Source of the DNA: Asparagopsis taxiformis
Taxonomy: Eukaryota; Rhodophyta; Florideophyceae; Bonnemaisoniales; Bonnemaisoniaceae
DNA length: 64,000 nucleotides
NCBI GenBank assembly: GCA_030407315.1
Contig: JALQPE010000635.1
Location: forward strand, 1 to 64,000
Reading direction: 5' to 3'
Part shown: positions 12,101-21,649 of the stretch, in pieces
Position numbering within the stretch: position 1 is the stretch's first letter
How the letters are laid out: each line of letters opens with the position of its first letter
Program-made: the position numbers and the translations under genes
Notes under the pieces: generated by a model
The model's input: only the letters and a program-made list of their open reading frames with translations
What the model was told of the DNA's origin: nothing
Databases searched by the model: none

Positions 12101-12664
12101 CAGTTTCTTCCGTCCGTCTGACCCCATTGTTTCACAGATGGTCATTCGGGTGCCAGTTTCCAGAAACCCCTCGGTAGATATTTTGCTGACCAGATCGCGC
12201 ACTCTGGCCTCCTGCACAAGACGAGAAGTTGATTCCGGTTTGGCAACATCTAGCGGATTGATCATTTTAGGTTCAGTCCTGCATTCGACAATGTTGATGT
12301 CAATCCCCATCACAGACTCTTCTGATGCTTCCATGCCAGCAGGACTCCCCTCGCCTTCACGGACGTTAGACCTCTCCCTGTTTTTCGATTTCACCGTCCC
12401 AGGAGTAGATGGAAAGCGTAGAGTGTTTTTCCCAGATGGTGATATATCACCAAGGGTTTTTGCTGCCTCTATCATGGCAGCGTCTGCTCCCTGAATGGGT
12501 GTCTGGCTATCTGCCGTCTCCCTTCCCGCTGCAGACGGAGTCCCTCCATCACCAGAACCTCCGGAGGGTGTTTTATCACCGCCTACCGTCGTTGCAAGTC
12601 TCTCTGCAACGCTTTCGACGGTATCCTTTGGTTCCGCAGCGCGCTCAGTGTCGCTTCCGGCCAT
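9140..12664 (-). CDS. ParB-like / 2OG-Fe(II) oxygenase fusion protein, copy A2
   Basis: An 1174-residue intact single-exon gene with ATG at 12664. Residues 1-110 are disordered and charged. The ParB/DGQHR-like domain spans about 120-300, with CIDGGHRISALQ (DGGHR at 192-196). The middle domain contains QGCTVDVLFASAFR, aligning with YGCNMDLVFMADFR of A1. A long disordered stretch (about 480-830) is followed by the oxygenase-like domain: H1055-T-D1057, H1127 (VYHHE) and R1145 in FPIRSH. A1 and A2 face the same way 1.4 kb apart and share domain order but little linker sequence. They look like old paralogues kept intact, which suggests selection. Substrate unknown. Confidence 0.85.
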   Translation of the reverse strand: MAGSDTERAAEPKDTVESVAERLATTVGGDKTPSGGSGDGGTPSAAGRETADSQTPIQGADAAMIEAAKTLGDISPSGKNTLRFPSTPGTVKSKNRERSNVREGEGSPAGMEASEESVMGIDINIVECRTEPKMINPLDVAKPESTSRLVQEARVRDLVSKISTEGFLETGTRMTICETMGSDGRKKLQCIDGGHRISALQSIVENKPTVADRWRLRSISVDFIRPPGTREMFHPLEVMRISQKLNEKTHDVIEVSIADHVCTVMKFMMMKGLMKAKVNVCTKVVVENKVIPGCQEGIMMKYVSIAQGFGDVNNPAFEHWSAIPSRFATETSPPDSKNMQGCTVDVLFASAFRKASVDTKLVILELTAMWTMWKRRKGDGGISLKTCAQKWCYSMCEIYDILEKAVRKENSWHSSPHPCFRKLHEVPEPGGRTRKTIRYRILTVLKDFYPSDAPTGRGIRAALTRSMMKEIRYVVFNGPILSDDSLDHSVAPEIGVQERRTRRKSLEGNTAPQPRQQSASYGDTSNAAIDRSDVVQSPNVLTQQQTQGSLEISDRVNAEVGAATQVGEEATGKAADSESAKQVTTDRAVPTAPTENNSSKPGDCEVGDVLQKNVGTPELEPAGANRGRNDHGDENDLQQSPSPVAAGSATLRPEQGGKSPANMSVGHPRTGRDGEGGPESRKSDGSGTKDVREECPEHSSGRTTEDPMKGVRNQGDGTGDAMLSTADVGLPVLPELEDTETPVTSSTPRKLMTAKHSSGFVPLKAKPRNTETPPMILRSKRKLVDVTPQEVIDLVGEDTSRPRQKKKQKMREDANLQSGKDAAVHAVQGGQYSDRQQNDVPDKDVEEGIEAKLPVIIHPDSRMKYYVNGKLVDTLRAEVAEAAASAYSAQNVSAEFLSRAYFREKRNEIDLVGFTILDGIFKSSTTADAIHELLLHFSALFEERLEDAKKNSESGDTRRDPDWTPWCMAMMDGKNSDEEGEKGRGIFITKRKSLCDDLEDNNNNLYRKKMIVELGLGICAECLELRTSGKDPMAFPSTGTTLVLTGERTKPRAGHTDYEVGIDEVNSPPSPPSYFMMSSGADGFGLVLAPYSHVCLSHPNRELYRVPMKRCEVPPYSVLVCRGDVYHHEEGFESNKGLQYKFPIRSHIFLKTEQHQSEEGEYVVGHWEGNSKLK

Positions 12665-12934
12665 TGCAAAGATTTGGACGCGTAGAGAAGCCGTTCAGGA
12701 TGACAAAGACACCTTTTCTCTCCGACTACACGATCAAGAGATATTCCTCTTTCAAGGTGGTATTTGGCGGGAAACGATCTCCCTACACGTTTAAACGTGA
12801 AATATCAGTTATTGATTCACCTTCCACGCGCTCCAATTGTATTCGGCCATCTGTCATTCCTCGACGAAGGACTTCCCACACACAATTCCTTCGTTCCCAA
12901 AACCATCCCATTGCCATGAATCATAGTACTCCAC

Positions 12935-13955
12935 TTGTCACTGGAGCCAGAAAACTATACCGGGTATTATTTTCCACTGCATTGGCCAGGTGCCGGCTCC
13001 CCATTGGCAGCAGACAGCAATCAGTCACAATACTCCACTTGTCACTGGAGCCAGAAAACTATACCGGGTATTATTTTCCACTGCATTGGCCAGGTGCCGG
13101 CTCCCCATTGGCAGCAGACAGCAATCAGTCACAATACTCCACTTGTCACTGGAGCCAGAAAACTATACCGGGTATTATTTTCCACTGCATTGGCCAGGTG
13201 CCGGCTCCCCATTGGCCAGCAGACAGCCATCAGTCACAATACTCCACTTGTCACTGGAGCCAGAAAACTATACCGGGTATTATTTTCCACTGCATTGGCC
13301 AGGTGCCGGCTCCCCATTGGCAGCAGACAGCCATCAGTCACAATACTCCACTTGTCACTGGAGCCAGAAAACTATACCGGGTATTATTTTCCACTGCATT
13401 GGCCAGGTGCCGGCTCCCCATTGGCAGCAGACAGCAATCAGTCACAATACTCCACTTGTCACTGGAGCCAGAAAACTATACCGGGTATTATTTTCCACTG
13501 CATTGGCCAGGTGCCGGCTCCCCATTGGCAGCAGACAGCAATCAGTCACAATACTCCACTTGTCACTGGAGCCAGAAAACTATACCGGGTATTATTTTCC
13601 ACTGCATTGGCCAGGTGCCGGCTCCCCATTGGCAGCAGACAGCAATCAGTCACAATACTCCACTTGTCACTGGAGCCAGAAAACTATACCGGGTATTATT
13701 TTCCACTGCATTGGCCAGGTGCCGGCTCCCCATTGGCCAGCAGACAGCCATCAGTCACAATACTCCACTTGTCACTGGAGCCAGAAAATTATACCGGGTA
13801 TTATTTTCCACTGCATTGGCCAGGTGCCGGCTCCCCATTGGCCAGCAGACAGCCATCAGTCACAATACTCCACTTGTCACTGGAGCCAGAAAATTATACC
13901 GGGTATTATTTTCCACTTCATTGGCCAGGTGCCAGCTCTCCATTGGATTATGCGA
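12935..13955. repeat. Palindromic tandem array 3 (104-105 bp unit, 10 copies)
   Basis: Ten near-identical units; the shared CCAGAAAA segment starts at 12947, 13051, 13155, 13260 and on to 13885. Each has TATACCGGGTATTATTTT, then CATTGGCCAGGTGCCGGC and CCCATTGGC. Copies differ mainly by AACTATACC/AATTATACC and by one extra C in GGC(C)AGCAGAC. The motif set matches arrays 1 and 2. The array separates the 5' end of A2 from the 3' end of the transposase. Confidence 0.95.
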
Positions 13956-14205
13956 ACTCAACTTTGTGGAACTAGGAGTCCTGCAACTCGCGGCTCCATC
14001 TCTAGTACCAATGGCATCATACGTACGTAAGTGCGTACGCTCTTCGCAAAACACACTTTATTTGTGCGCATGGAACAAAATCCCACACTATTCTTCAAAC
14101 GACATGTACAAATTTTGTATAGCATTTGTTGGAAGACTTGATCAGGACTGCTGCTAAATGAATTACGAAAGTTTACTGATGTATTAAACACTGTGCTGGA
14201 ACACT

Positions 14206-17200
14206 CTATGCTGAACGTGGTGGGTATCCATCTTCTCTAGTTAAGACGCTCACTTCACCACCAGAAAGAATATCACTATTGTGCTCTACAATGCCACTTT
14301 GTCTATCGTATGAACAAACTCCTGACTCGCAGTTATGTACGTGCAAAACTTCTCGGACCCCGTCGTTCATTTCAACGTGAACTATAGTATCATTCCCACC
14401 TTTCCGGTACATACCGTCTCCAGTGCATGTCAAGGGAATGCAGACAGCATATGGAGTTTTCTGCTTCCATTTCTTTGCCTTCTTCTCCTCTCCTTGCCCT
14501 ACCACAATAAAAAAGGACAATGTGACGAAAAGGACACGTCTGGAACATGTGAATTCCTCCATGCTCGTCCTGCTATGGGCGGGTACTACTATACCAGCAT
14601 CATACCATCCATCTTTGCACACTGCTTGAATGATGCTTCCAGGTTCAGCACGCCCTAACCTCGATTCGCTCTCAGATCCCTCATGACTAGTGCGCACTCT
14701 TTGTGCAGCAGTGAGCCACCATAGTCGTTCACCATGTTGAGACCCGTTTACCTGTCTGGTTCTGAGAAAAGTTTCAGAAGCTTTACGTATCCTTGCCATC
14801 ATGACGGTTTCTTCTGCCGGAACATTTTTCGCGTCTTCAACAGATTCCCCTCGCCACCGCGTGATTGGACAGTGGGTGCTCACCATAGTACTGCTCCTCT
14901 CTGATATGAGATGGAATACAGGACTTAAGAAGCATCTTTTTGCTGCCTCTTCTGTCGCATGTGGACTCTCCGAAATTCCTTTTCCTAGTGCAAAATACAC
15001 GCGTCTGCAATCGGCAGACGTCCATTGTTTTGTATTGTGACCTACCGCACCCAGCGTGATGGCTATTCGTGCGAGCCAGTCATCGGCCATGATGAGCTCC
15101 ATTGATGACAGATGTTCATTCTTATGGTTCGAGTTTCGAACCCCTCTTTTAAGAGGCTGGTGCATTCTCTCGAATAAAAGCTCTTCCACATGTTTCGCAG
15201 CTCCAAAAGCTGGTAATGTATGTACGCAAAATTCTATCAACCGATGCATGTTCGGTTTGTCCAGATGTTTCATTGCAATAGGATCCTTCTTGCATACCTC
15301 ATGCAGTTCTTTCATATAGTCTGAAACAAGAGCTAGAATGTGGTCATGACGTCCGCCATTCTCGGCCTCGAACCTCCTGGTTGACTCAAGTCCATCTATC
15401 CACCATGTTGGGATGAATCGAATGCTGGCAACAACCATTTGAAACTTTTTCAGCAAACGAAGAATACGTTCAAGTTTTTCATACCCGTCCCAAGAGTTCC
15501 CGATGACGATACGAAATGCCGAATAAAATGCTTGGGGAGCTACAACGAGAACAGCGAATATATCGCTCATGTTCATCGATAATAGGTAGTTCTGCCCGAA
15601 TACCTGACTCTGACTACTCAAACAGAACATTCGGAGGGTATTCAGTAGAACTGTTTCCGCAACATTTCGAAGTACAGGTGTTGCTGCGGTGATTGTGGCA
15701 TTCATCACATCTTGAGCCAGTCCGGAGAGCAGATGGTCTGGGGCAACTACAGCAGAGCGATATGGATCGAATTGACAAGGAACAACTGGAACTCCTTCTT
15801 CGTTTGTAGGAACTCCTCTCCGCACACGATTAAGGGATTCACTCAAATTATGGAGTGCCTTATTCTCAATCGGATCTAGGCTTAGTCCAAGAACTTTGAG
15901 CTGATCTTGCGATGCGACTTCCCTCACAAGCTTGTTTCGGTGCATTCCTCGGGCATGCGTACTCATCTGACTGTTTAGCAATGCTGTGTATGCATTTCGT
16001 GAACCTCCACTGCTGCTCATATCTTGCTTTTCGAAAATGCAGCTATGGCATGGTGTATTACTGGTGTGACCACGGACATCCAGAGTATGCGAAACAGCTG
16101 GGTAATCTCCGATAAATCCAACAGGATCCAGGAATATGACCACATCTTCTCCATTTGCATCTTTCGCTGGAAAACCGTCTGTACTTCCCTTCACAATGTC
16201 GGGTACAACTCTCTCAATTACAACATTTGTTGAAACTCCCGGGGGAACGAATCCAAGAACGCGGACTGCGTGGAAGCTTTCTCTCTTGCTTGGCTGTATG
16301 CCTAATGGAAGCATATAGCAGCCACCAAAACTTCCTTTCCGGCTTGTGAACGGCTGGAAGTCATCAGCATATAGCAGAAATCGGTATACGATATATTTCC
16401 TGCCATCTGAAAGATTCCCCTCACTGCAGGCATCCATACGTTTAGAGCCGGGGTGCCATCTAGACCTCTTGTCTGGAGCTCCTATGAGCTGGACGTCTTT
16501 CACCCGAATTTGTTCGCGATGTAGCTGCCCAGTTGCTCCCCTTGTGGAGCAAATGAGAAAAGTCGCATGTTCAGAGCGTCCCTTTTTCAGATGTCTGTTC
16601 ACGAGTAGTAACTCTTCAAATGTGCTCCCATCAGACTTACTTTTTGGCCGAAACAGAGTGATAGCGTCACCTGCCCGAATATCATTGTTGCAATGTTCTC
16701 CGTCGAGCGTTGTGGTGGAGACGACACGCCTCGCATTTCTTTTCTCAGTTTCTTCCATTGCATCGATTTGCGGGTCTATCACATCTTCCATATTTGATTC
16801 TTGTTGTTCTTCTCCGGTTGCAAGATAACTTGCAATGATGATAGCTTCAATTCTCCAGTCACTCCTTGCTGTAAAACTTCTTCTGCTCCTAGAATTCTTT
16901 CCAGTTTCGATGTTCTTTCCCTGTTTCGTTCTGGCTCCTCCCAGCTTAGCCACCAGGGCCTCTTGATTTGTCGTCGGCATACATATGATCCTCAACTCGT
17001 CTCCATGTCGGGCGTATACCTTTCTGTGCATCTTGTGACCGTCATGATCTGATGCACTTACCGAAATGCGATGGAATGGGTCATTCAGAACAGCTGAACG
17101 GCATTTGACAATGAAAGAGTTTTCAATACTTTCTGAAGCAATTTGATATGCTTCATCTTCTCTTTCATCACTACTATCCCTTTTACTAGACTTTATGCAG

Positions 17201-17907
17201 TCCAGAATGGGTCCGGTCTGTATATCCCTTTCCGCCCATGTGCTCGGTAGCACGACTCGTACCGATGTAGTACAATGAGCTCTACGGCTACTAGACAGTC
17301 CTGGAGACATCTTTCCAAGCCTAGAGCCGCTTTTTGTTACATCTATTTCACACGTTGTATCCATGCTTTGTGGGAAACATGTTTTCAGAATGAACGGTAA
17401 AATGACTTTCCTCATGTACGAGTCGCTAGGTGCTTGATCCGAAATGTCCCGCTTGAAATTAGACATCTCACGCATACCTTCATAGTCCTTGCGTTTCATC
17501 CGTAGCGTTCCACTAAGCAATATTATTGCAGAGAATACTGGCCAGGTCAGCAGTTTATCCACAAGTCTGCGGTCATCTTCCGCTGCCTCTTCTCCGTCGT
17601 GGTCATCACAGCTCTCGGCCGAGCTTTCCTCAGAGCCTATAGTTTCTTCTTCTCTCGTAACTTTTCCAGCCTCAAAAAATGCAATGTGCTCTTCTCCATT
17701 GCCACTAGAAATATTCTCGTCTTCAGCAGATGCTTTTCCGACGTTTTCGTCCGGTATATCGGCGTGAACCTCGAATGTTTCGTTCGAAACTAGCGGGGTT
17801 TCCCCATTTTCGTGCCTTGTCCCACTTTCGTATGGGATTGGCAATGATTCAAACCTTCTCCGGGTTCTTCGAGGTGTACCTTTCTTCCGAACAGCTGTTC
17901 GTTTCAT
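14206..17907 (-). CDS. CACTA-like (EnSpm/Plavaka-related) DDE transposase, element 1
   Basis: A 1233-residue intact single-exon gene with ATG at 17907. The N-terminus is basic (KRTAVRKKG), then acidic and disordered to about 120. The catalytic-like core has LLYADDF (511-517), GGCYMLPLG, PPGVSTN, FLDPVGFIGDYPA (D594, D601), SHTLDVRGH and PCHSC (C620, C623). This order resembles the DDF / DFPAYG / PVC series of CACTA transposases. Further on are DHLLSGLAQD and LLFERMHQPLKRG, a candidate for the third acidic residue and the E/H-R helix. The same blocks recur in the element 2 transposase. The C-terminal 150 residues may be a chromatin-reader-like tail. I am confident of the family relation but not of the exact catalytic residues. 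Confidence 0.8.
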   Translation of the reverse strand: MKRTAVRKKGTPRRTRRRFESLPIPYESGTRHENGETPLVSNETFEVHADIPDENVGKASAEDENISSGNGEEHIAFFEAGKVTREEETIGSEESSAESCDDHDGEEAAEDDRRLVDKLLTWPVFSAIILLSGTLRMKRKDYEGMREMSNFKRDISDQAPSDSYMRKVILPFILKTCFPQSMDTTCEIDVTKSGSRLGKMSPGLSSSRRAHCTTSVRVVLPSTWAERDIQTGPILDCIKSSKRDSSDEREDEAYQIASESIENSFIVKCRSAVLNDPFHRISVSASDHDGHKMHRKVYARHGDELRIICMPTTNQEALVAKLGGARTKQGKNIETGKNSRSRRSFTARSDWRIEAIIIASYLATGEEQQESNMEDVIDPQIDAMEETEKRNARRVVSTTTLDGEHCNNDIRAGDAITLFRPKSKSDGSTFEELLLVNRHLKKGRSEHATFLICSTRGATGQLHREQIRVKDVQLIGAPDKRSRWHPGSKRMDACSEGNLSDGRKYIVYRFLLYADDFQPFTSRKGSFGGCYMLPLGIQPSKRESFHAVRVLGFVPPGVSTNVVIERVVPDIVKGSTDGFPAKDANGEDVVIFLDPVGFIGDYPAVSHTLDVRGHTSNTPCHSCIFEKQDMSSSGGSRNAYTALLNSQMSTHARGMHRNKLVREVASQDQLKVLGLSLDPIENKALHNLSESLNRVRRGVPTNEEGVPVVPCQFDPYRSAVVAPDHLLSGLAQDVMNATITAATPVLRNVAETVLLNTLRMFCLSSQSQVFGQNYLLSMNMSDIFAVLVVAPQAFYSAFRIVIGNSWDGYEKLERILRLLKKFQMVVASIRFIPTWWIDGLESTRRFEAENGGRHDHILALVSDYMKELHEVCKKDPIAMKHLDKPNMHRLIEFCVHTLPAFGAAKHVEELLFERMHQPLKRGVRNSNHKNEHLSSMELIMADDWLARIAITLGAVGHNTKQWTSADCRRVYFALGKGISESPHATEEAAKRCFLSPVFHLISERSSTMVSTHCPITRWRGESVEDAKNVPAEETVMMARIRKASETFLRTRQVNGSQHGERLWWLTAAQRVRTSHEGSESESRLGRAEPGSIIQAVCKDGWYDAGIVVPAHSRTSMEEFTCSRRVLFVTLSFFIVVGQGEEKKAKKWKQKTPYAVCIPLTCTGDGMYRKGGNDTIVHVEMNDGVREVLHVHNCESGVCSYDRQSGIVEHNSDILSGGEVSVLTREDGYPPRSA

Positions 17908-18744
17908 CTCTTCTCTTTGGATTCGAGAGAACTTTGCACAAATTGTAGATTAATGTCAACTAGTAGGCAACTAATGAGATGGTATCCGTCTCTTTTTAAC
18001 CAGGCCACTGTAATAGTTTATAGTACCTATATTTTCTTACCGTTACATCTTATCGAAAACTTCACACTGAATAGTGTCCTACCTAACTCAAGGAACAGGT
18101 GACTTGATTTCCCATGTTGGGTTCTTCAGCGATCTTTAATGCCTCCAACGATTCCTGCTTCCTTTTCTGAATGAAATACACGAATCATTTACAATTTAGC
18201 TTCAGTACATGGTATAATAGGCCTCAATAGTAATCTTGTTATGGTAATAAACTATATATAGATGAGAACACGGTTGCAATTCTCTTTCGGATTGTCTACT
18301 ACTCTAATTTACAGCATTTATTCGATGTTTCTCCTTCAGTATGCAGCTAAACATCAATACCAAGACTTTTAGGTTGGTTTGACATTGCGTAGGGGCATGA
18401 TTTCTATTTCTGCTAATTTATCACGTCCAGAAAATTTGACAGATCATCCGCTGCCAAATCATCTGCCACATCATCGTCTGCCAAATCATCTGCCTTCCAG
18501 TTACGACGAGGTCATTATGAGTGGATGAGCTGTCTATTTAAGGCTGTTGATGCGCGACGTATAGGACCATTTCATCATCCGGTTATCATGAAGATGACAG
18601 GTAAGGCTGGTACGTTGTCGAGTAGGTATCTTTCCCCTCTCTCATTTCTTTCCACATGCTTTCCATGAAAGATAGTGCACTAACCATAAATATCGTTCTT
18701 CGCTGATCCTATTCTAGTCTATTGATTGCAAATGATTCTGGCAT
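17908..18744. other. Intergenic, 5' side of transposase; small CCAAATCATCTGC repeat
   Basis: No gene is supported. At about 18436-18505 the words ATCATCTGCCAAATCATC recur as a short degenerate tandem repeat. The promoter of the transposase must lie here, but I recognise no motif. Confidence 0.45.
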
Positions 18745-18814
18745 AGGTATTGGTTGTAGGTTGGAATGACGAAAGCTTGCAAGCTTTCGTCATTCCAACC
18801 TACAACCAATACCT
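18745..18814. repeat. Perfect 70-bp palindrome
   Basis: The left arm (18745-18779) and right arm (18780-18814) are exact reverse complements with no loop, centred on GCTTG/CAAGC. Such a spacer-free palindrome is unstable in cloning and replication, so it is either recent or an assembly fold-back. Confidence 0.95.
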
Positions 18815-19309
18815 TTGCACGCAAAAATAGTTCAATGATGGTAAGTTTGTTCATTCCATTCATACTCATGTTCTTCTCATCCTTTACAATACTTTTCTAT
18901 ATCCGATTGCTAACCTGTTGCAAATCATCTGTAATGGTGTTTATTTCCCTCCTGTCTGAACATCACATGTAGTTTTGAAACAGCGAGGAACTCGATTTGC
19001 TTGCACAATAGTCCTGGTTGTAGAGATAGTAAGATTTTAGATACGATAGTTCGATTTAATGAGTAGTCTAGTCTAATGATAGAACTGAAACATTCCTTCA
19101 GGCATCGTTGTCCTTGCTACATAAAAATTCTGACATCCTTTTAGATCACACTTGGTTATCCCTACACACTTCTATGAAGACCACCGAGAGAGATACTCCA
19201 TTCTGCCCGACATTTCGTAGCCAGATGCCTGAACATGCGGCTGGAATGGCATTTCCACCTCATTCTATCGTCCTGAACATCAATTGTAGGCACTAGAAAG
19301 TATTACCCT
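18815..19309. other. Intergenic, nothing recognised
   Basis: Low-complexity AT-rich DNA; no convincing coding potential or repeat. Confidence 0.4.
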
Positions 19310-20510
19310 AGGCATCATATTCTACTACTTTCCCGTTCTGTCCGAGTCAGTACCGCCAGGCACTACAATTTACTGGTTCAGTATAGACTTCCCGGCAGTA
19401 AATTGTACTGTCTCAAGCACTAGTTCCAGGTAGTGAAATGTACTGCCACAGGTAGCACTTCCAGGTAGTACACTGCACTGCCACAGGCAGTAACTGGTAC
19501 TGTCCTATGCCCCTGTCGAGTACAACACTATCAGACAGTACTTTACGCTGATCTGGACAGCTCTATAATACATCAAAATCTACTACTTTTTGTAGTGCTG
19601 TGGGGCAGCAATTCACATATCCTGGAGCAGTACAGCGTGGCAGTGATTTACACATACGCAAGTAGTAGAGCACGGCAGCACTTTCCACCACGGCAAGTAG
19701 CACGGTACGGTAGCACTTTTCGTATCATAAAGCAGTACTATCAGGCAGCTTTTCCCAGAGACTATCAGCACCTCATTTCATTGCTTTCACACATTTCGTC
19801 AGACATCATAATTTACTGTCCCCACTCGCTTCCACAGGCAGTAGAATACACAGCCTCGAAGCATGTCTGCTGTCATCATATTCCACTGCATTACTCTACT
19901 GCCAGAACATAGACTTGTCACTACCTGTAAGTACAAAAAAAGCAGCACCACACAGCAGCAGAAATTACTGCTTTGTCCAATAATAGAATACAGTACATTT
20001 CTCTGCCTCTGCCATGACCTGCAGGCAGTATCATACAGTACATCGGGGCACTACCTAAATATAGCAAAATGTGCTGCCGTCATTCGGGCCCGCAGCCAGC
20101 ACAGAACGCTGCCGGAAACACTAGCTTCTACTGCCACACGGTGCATCCCACGCCACCAAATAGTACTGCCGTGGGCCATATTCCTGGACAGCATATTTTA
20201 CTCCCTCCCCGTGCTGCCCAAGTCAGCACAATATACTACTTTATTTTACAGGCCAATGTAGCACAAATCACTGCCAGAAAGACAATCTAAATCCAGCAAC
20301 TATCACTGCCTCCCACCACTGCCTCACCTCATACATCCAGGCAGTACTTTCTACTGCCGTCGGCAGCACATGGCCACTGCCTCCGGGCAGTGCACTGTAC
20401 TGCCGGCAAGTAGGGCATTAATTTATATTTTTACAGTACTAAATTTTACTGCCTCAGGCAGTAAATTTTACTGCCGTACAGTACTGCCCCAGGCCCGATT
20501 TCAGACACAG
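19310..20510. repeat. Subterminal repeat zone of element 1 (GCAGTA / TACTGC motifs)
   Basis: Dozens of CAGGCAGTA, GTACTGCC, GCAGTAAATTTTACTGC and related words occur in both orientations at irregular spacing, densest near the right end. Clustered short subterminal repeats in both orientations are typical of CACTA elements, where they are transposase-binding sites. The motif is one base off from the ACAGTAAA repeats of element 3. Confidence 0.8.
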
Positions 20511-20515
20511 TAGTG
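20502..20515. repeat. Right terminal inverted repeat of element 1
   Basis: The sequence ACACAGTAGTG ends at 20515; its complement begins CACTACTGTGT. The final TAGTG and the adjoining GGGCC and CAGTACTG blocks match the organisation of the element 3 end at 57551. The partner end is outside the window. Confidence 0.65.
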
Positions 20516-20648
20516 ATGTATACCCAAGCACATGCGCTACCGTGCACGCACGCCCATGTACTCACTCCATTGCCGTACGCAATCAAATCTCCAGCTATCC
20601 CCCTCTCAAATCGCCCCGACAAACTTCAAACAAATTACGATTGTTATT

Positions 20649-20864
20649 ATGGAATCCAGCGATGCAACTTTGTCTGCTCCACGCCTCCGCCCATCATTAG
20701 ATAGCTTTGTGTTGGAGCTATGCTTCGAGTCCATACGAGCGCATGAATCTGAAGATCCATGGGCAGTTTTATTTGCTCCAGATGCATCTTTCATCCCAGA
20801 CTTCAATTCCAACTGGATCGGAATCCTGCTCTTCTGTCCTTTGGAGGTCCGCCAGCGTTGGTAA
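20649..20864 (+). CDS. Possible small gene or first exon just outside element 1
   Basis: A 71-residue frame from ATG 20649 (MESSDATLSAPRLRPSLDS) with balanced composition and no repeat. The stop TAA overlaps GGTAAATC, which could be a splice donor, so this may be a first exon. I recognise no domain. The opposite strand is also open over part of this stretch, so the call is weak. Confidence 0.3.
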   Translation: MESSDATLSAPRLRPSLDSFVLELCFESIRAHESEDPWAVLFAPDASFIPDFNSNWIGILLFCPLEVRQRW

Positions 20865-20882
20865 ATCGCAGTAGAAAGATTG

Positions 20883-21640
20883 TTATTCCTCGCTGTCAAA
20901 AGGATGGGCGCCAAACAGAGCAGCATCAGTTTCTACGTTCGCGGCTCGAGCTTCCACTGCTAAGGTCATTGGGTTTGAAACCATAACCTGGGAAGGATCA
21001 TGAACCACACTCATATCCTGGGAAGACATGATGAGCTTGGCAGCACTTGGGGAAAAGGCTTTTTTTCCGAGTGCTTCTGCCAGAGTGGTTGCAGAAGACA
21101 CGGATTTCTCATAGAAAACCTTTGCACTTTCATGCGCAGATGGTTTTGCATCATCTGAAGATCCACGTGCTTGACGTAAATCATTAGCTGCCAACTTGGC
21201 AGCTAATAACAATTGAATGGCATTCTCGAAGCCTCGCTGAGCAACCTAACATTGCGGAGTTTGCTTCTTAAAGAAGCGATGGAAGACACCACTAAAACGT
21301 ATGATATTCCGACTTCGCAACTCCCTTTCCAGCATGATATGCTGCTGCTACATGGAAAAAGCAGTTGGTTCATTAGCATCCAGCGCTAGTTTATGAAAAT
21401 TGAAAGCAGCGACACTATCCTTTTCAGCAACACCGACACCACTACAGCTACAATTTACAAGTTGAACAAGCGCCTCTGCATTAAGAAATTCTGCAGCTTG
21501 ATGATACTATCTAAAATATTCCGCAATATCACAGGCAATGCCAGTGTGCGGCGCATCAGTACATTGTGTGAGCATGCTTCGCTGAATCTAGTGCGCATGC
21601 GTGGTAGGACAATAGCTTAGGGACAAGTTGATTGGAGTGC
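20883..21640 (-). pseudogene. Broken Sel1-like repeat protein gene
   Basis: Read on the minus strand, short blocks match the Sel1/tetratricopeptide-like repeat pattern. Examples are AEFLNAEALVQLVN, CSGVGVAEKDSVAAF, HKLALDANEPTAFF and VAAAYHAGKGVAKSEY, then QRGFENAIQLLLAAKLAAND. The last block continues in an open frame to a stop near 20883. Stops and frame changes occur around 21260-21380 and 21500, so no full-length protein is possible. Sel1-repeat proteins are usually scaffold or signalling proteins. This is probably a host gene fragment next to the element 1 boundary. Confidence 0.55.
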
Positions 21641-21649
21641 GGCAGTGTT

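Larger units (their letters stand above)
1..20515. mobile_element. Element 1: giant CACTA-like DNA transposon (left end outside window)
   Basis: Four genes share one set of intergenic repeats: a methyltransferase-SET relic, two ParB-like/2OG oxygenase genes and a CACTA-like transposase. A zone rich in GCAGTA/TACTGC motifs follows the transposase 5' side, and the unit closes with TAGTG at 20511-20515. Read inward, that end begins CACTACTGTGT, then GGGCC, CAGTACTG and CAGTAAAATTTACTG, the same order as the right end of element 3. The left end is not visible, so length and target duplication cannot be checked. Grouping rests on shared ACCGGGT arrays and on the parallel gene set of element 2. It could instead be two adjacent elements. 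Confidence 0.55.

Noticed and set aside
12409..14157. Long plus-strand open frames (up to about 580 codons) across array 3
   Set aside because: They are translations of a 104-105 bp tandem repeat; the same peptide recurs in all frames and has no domain.
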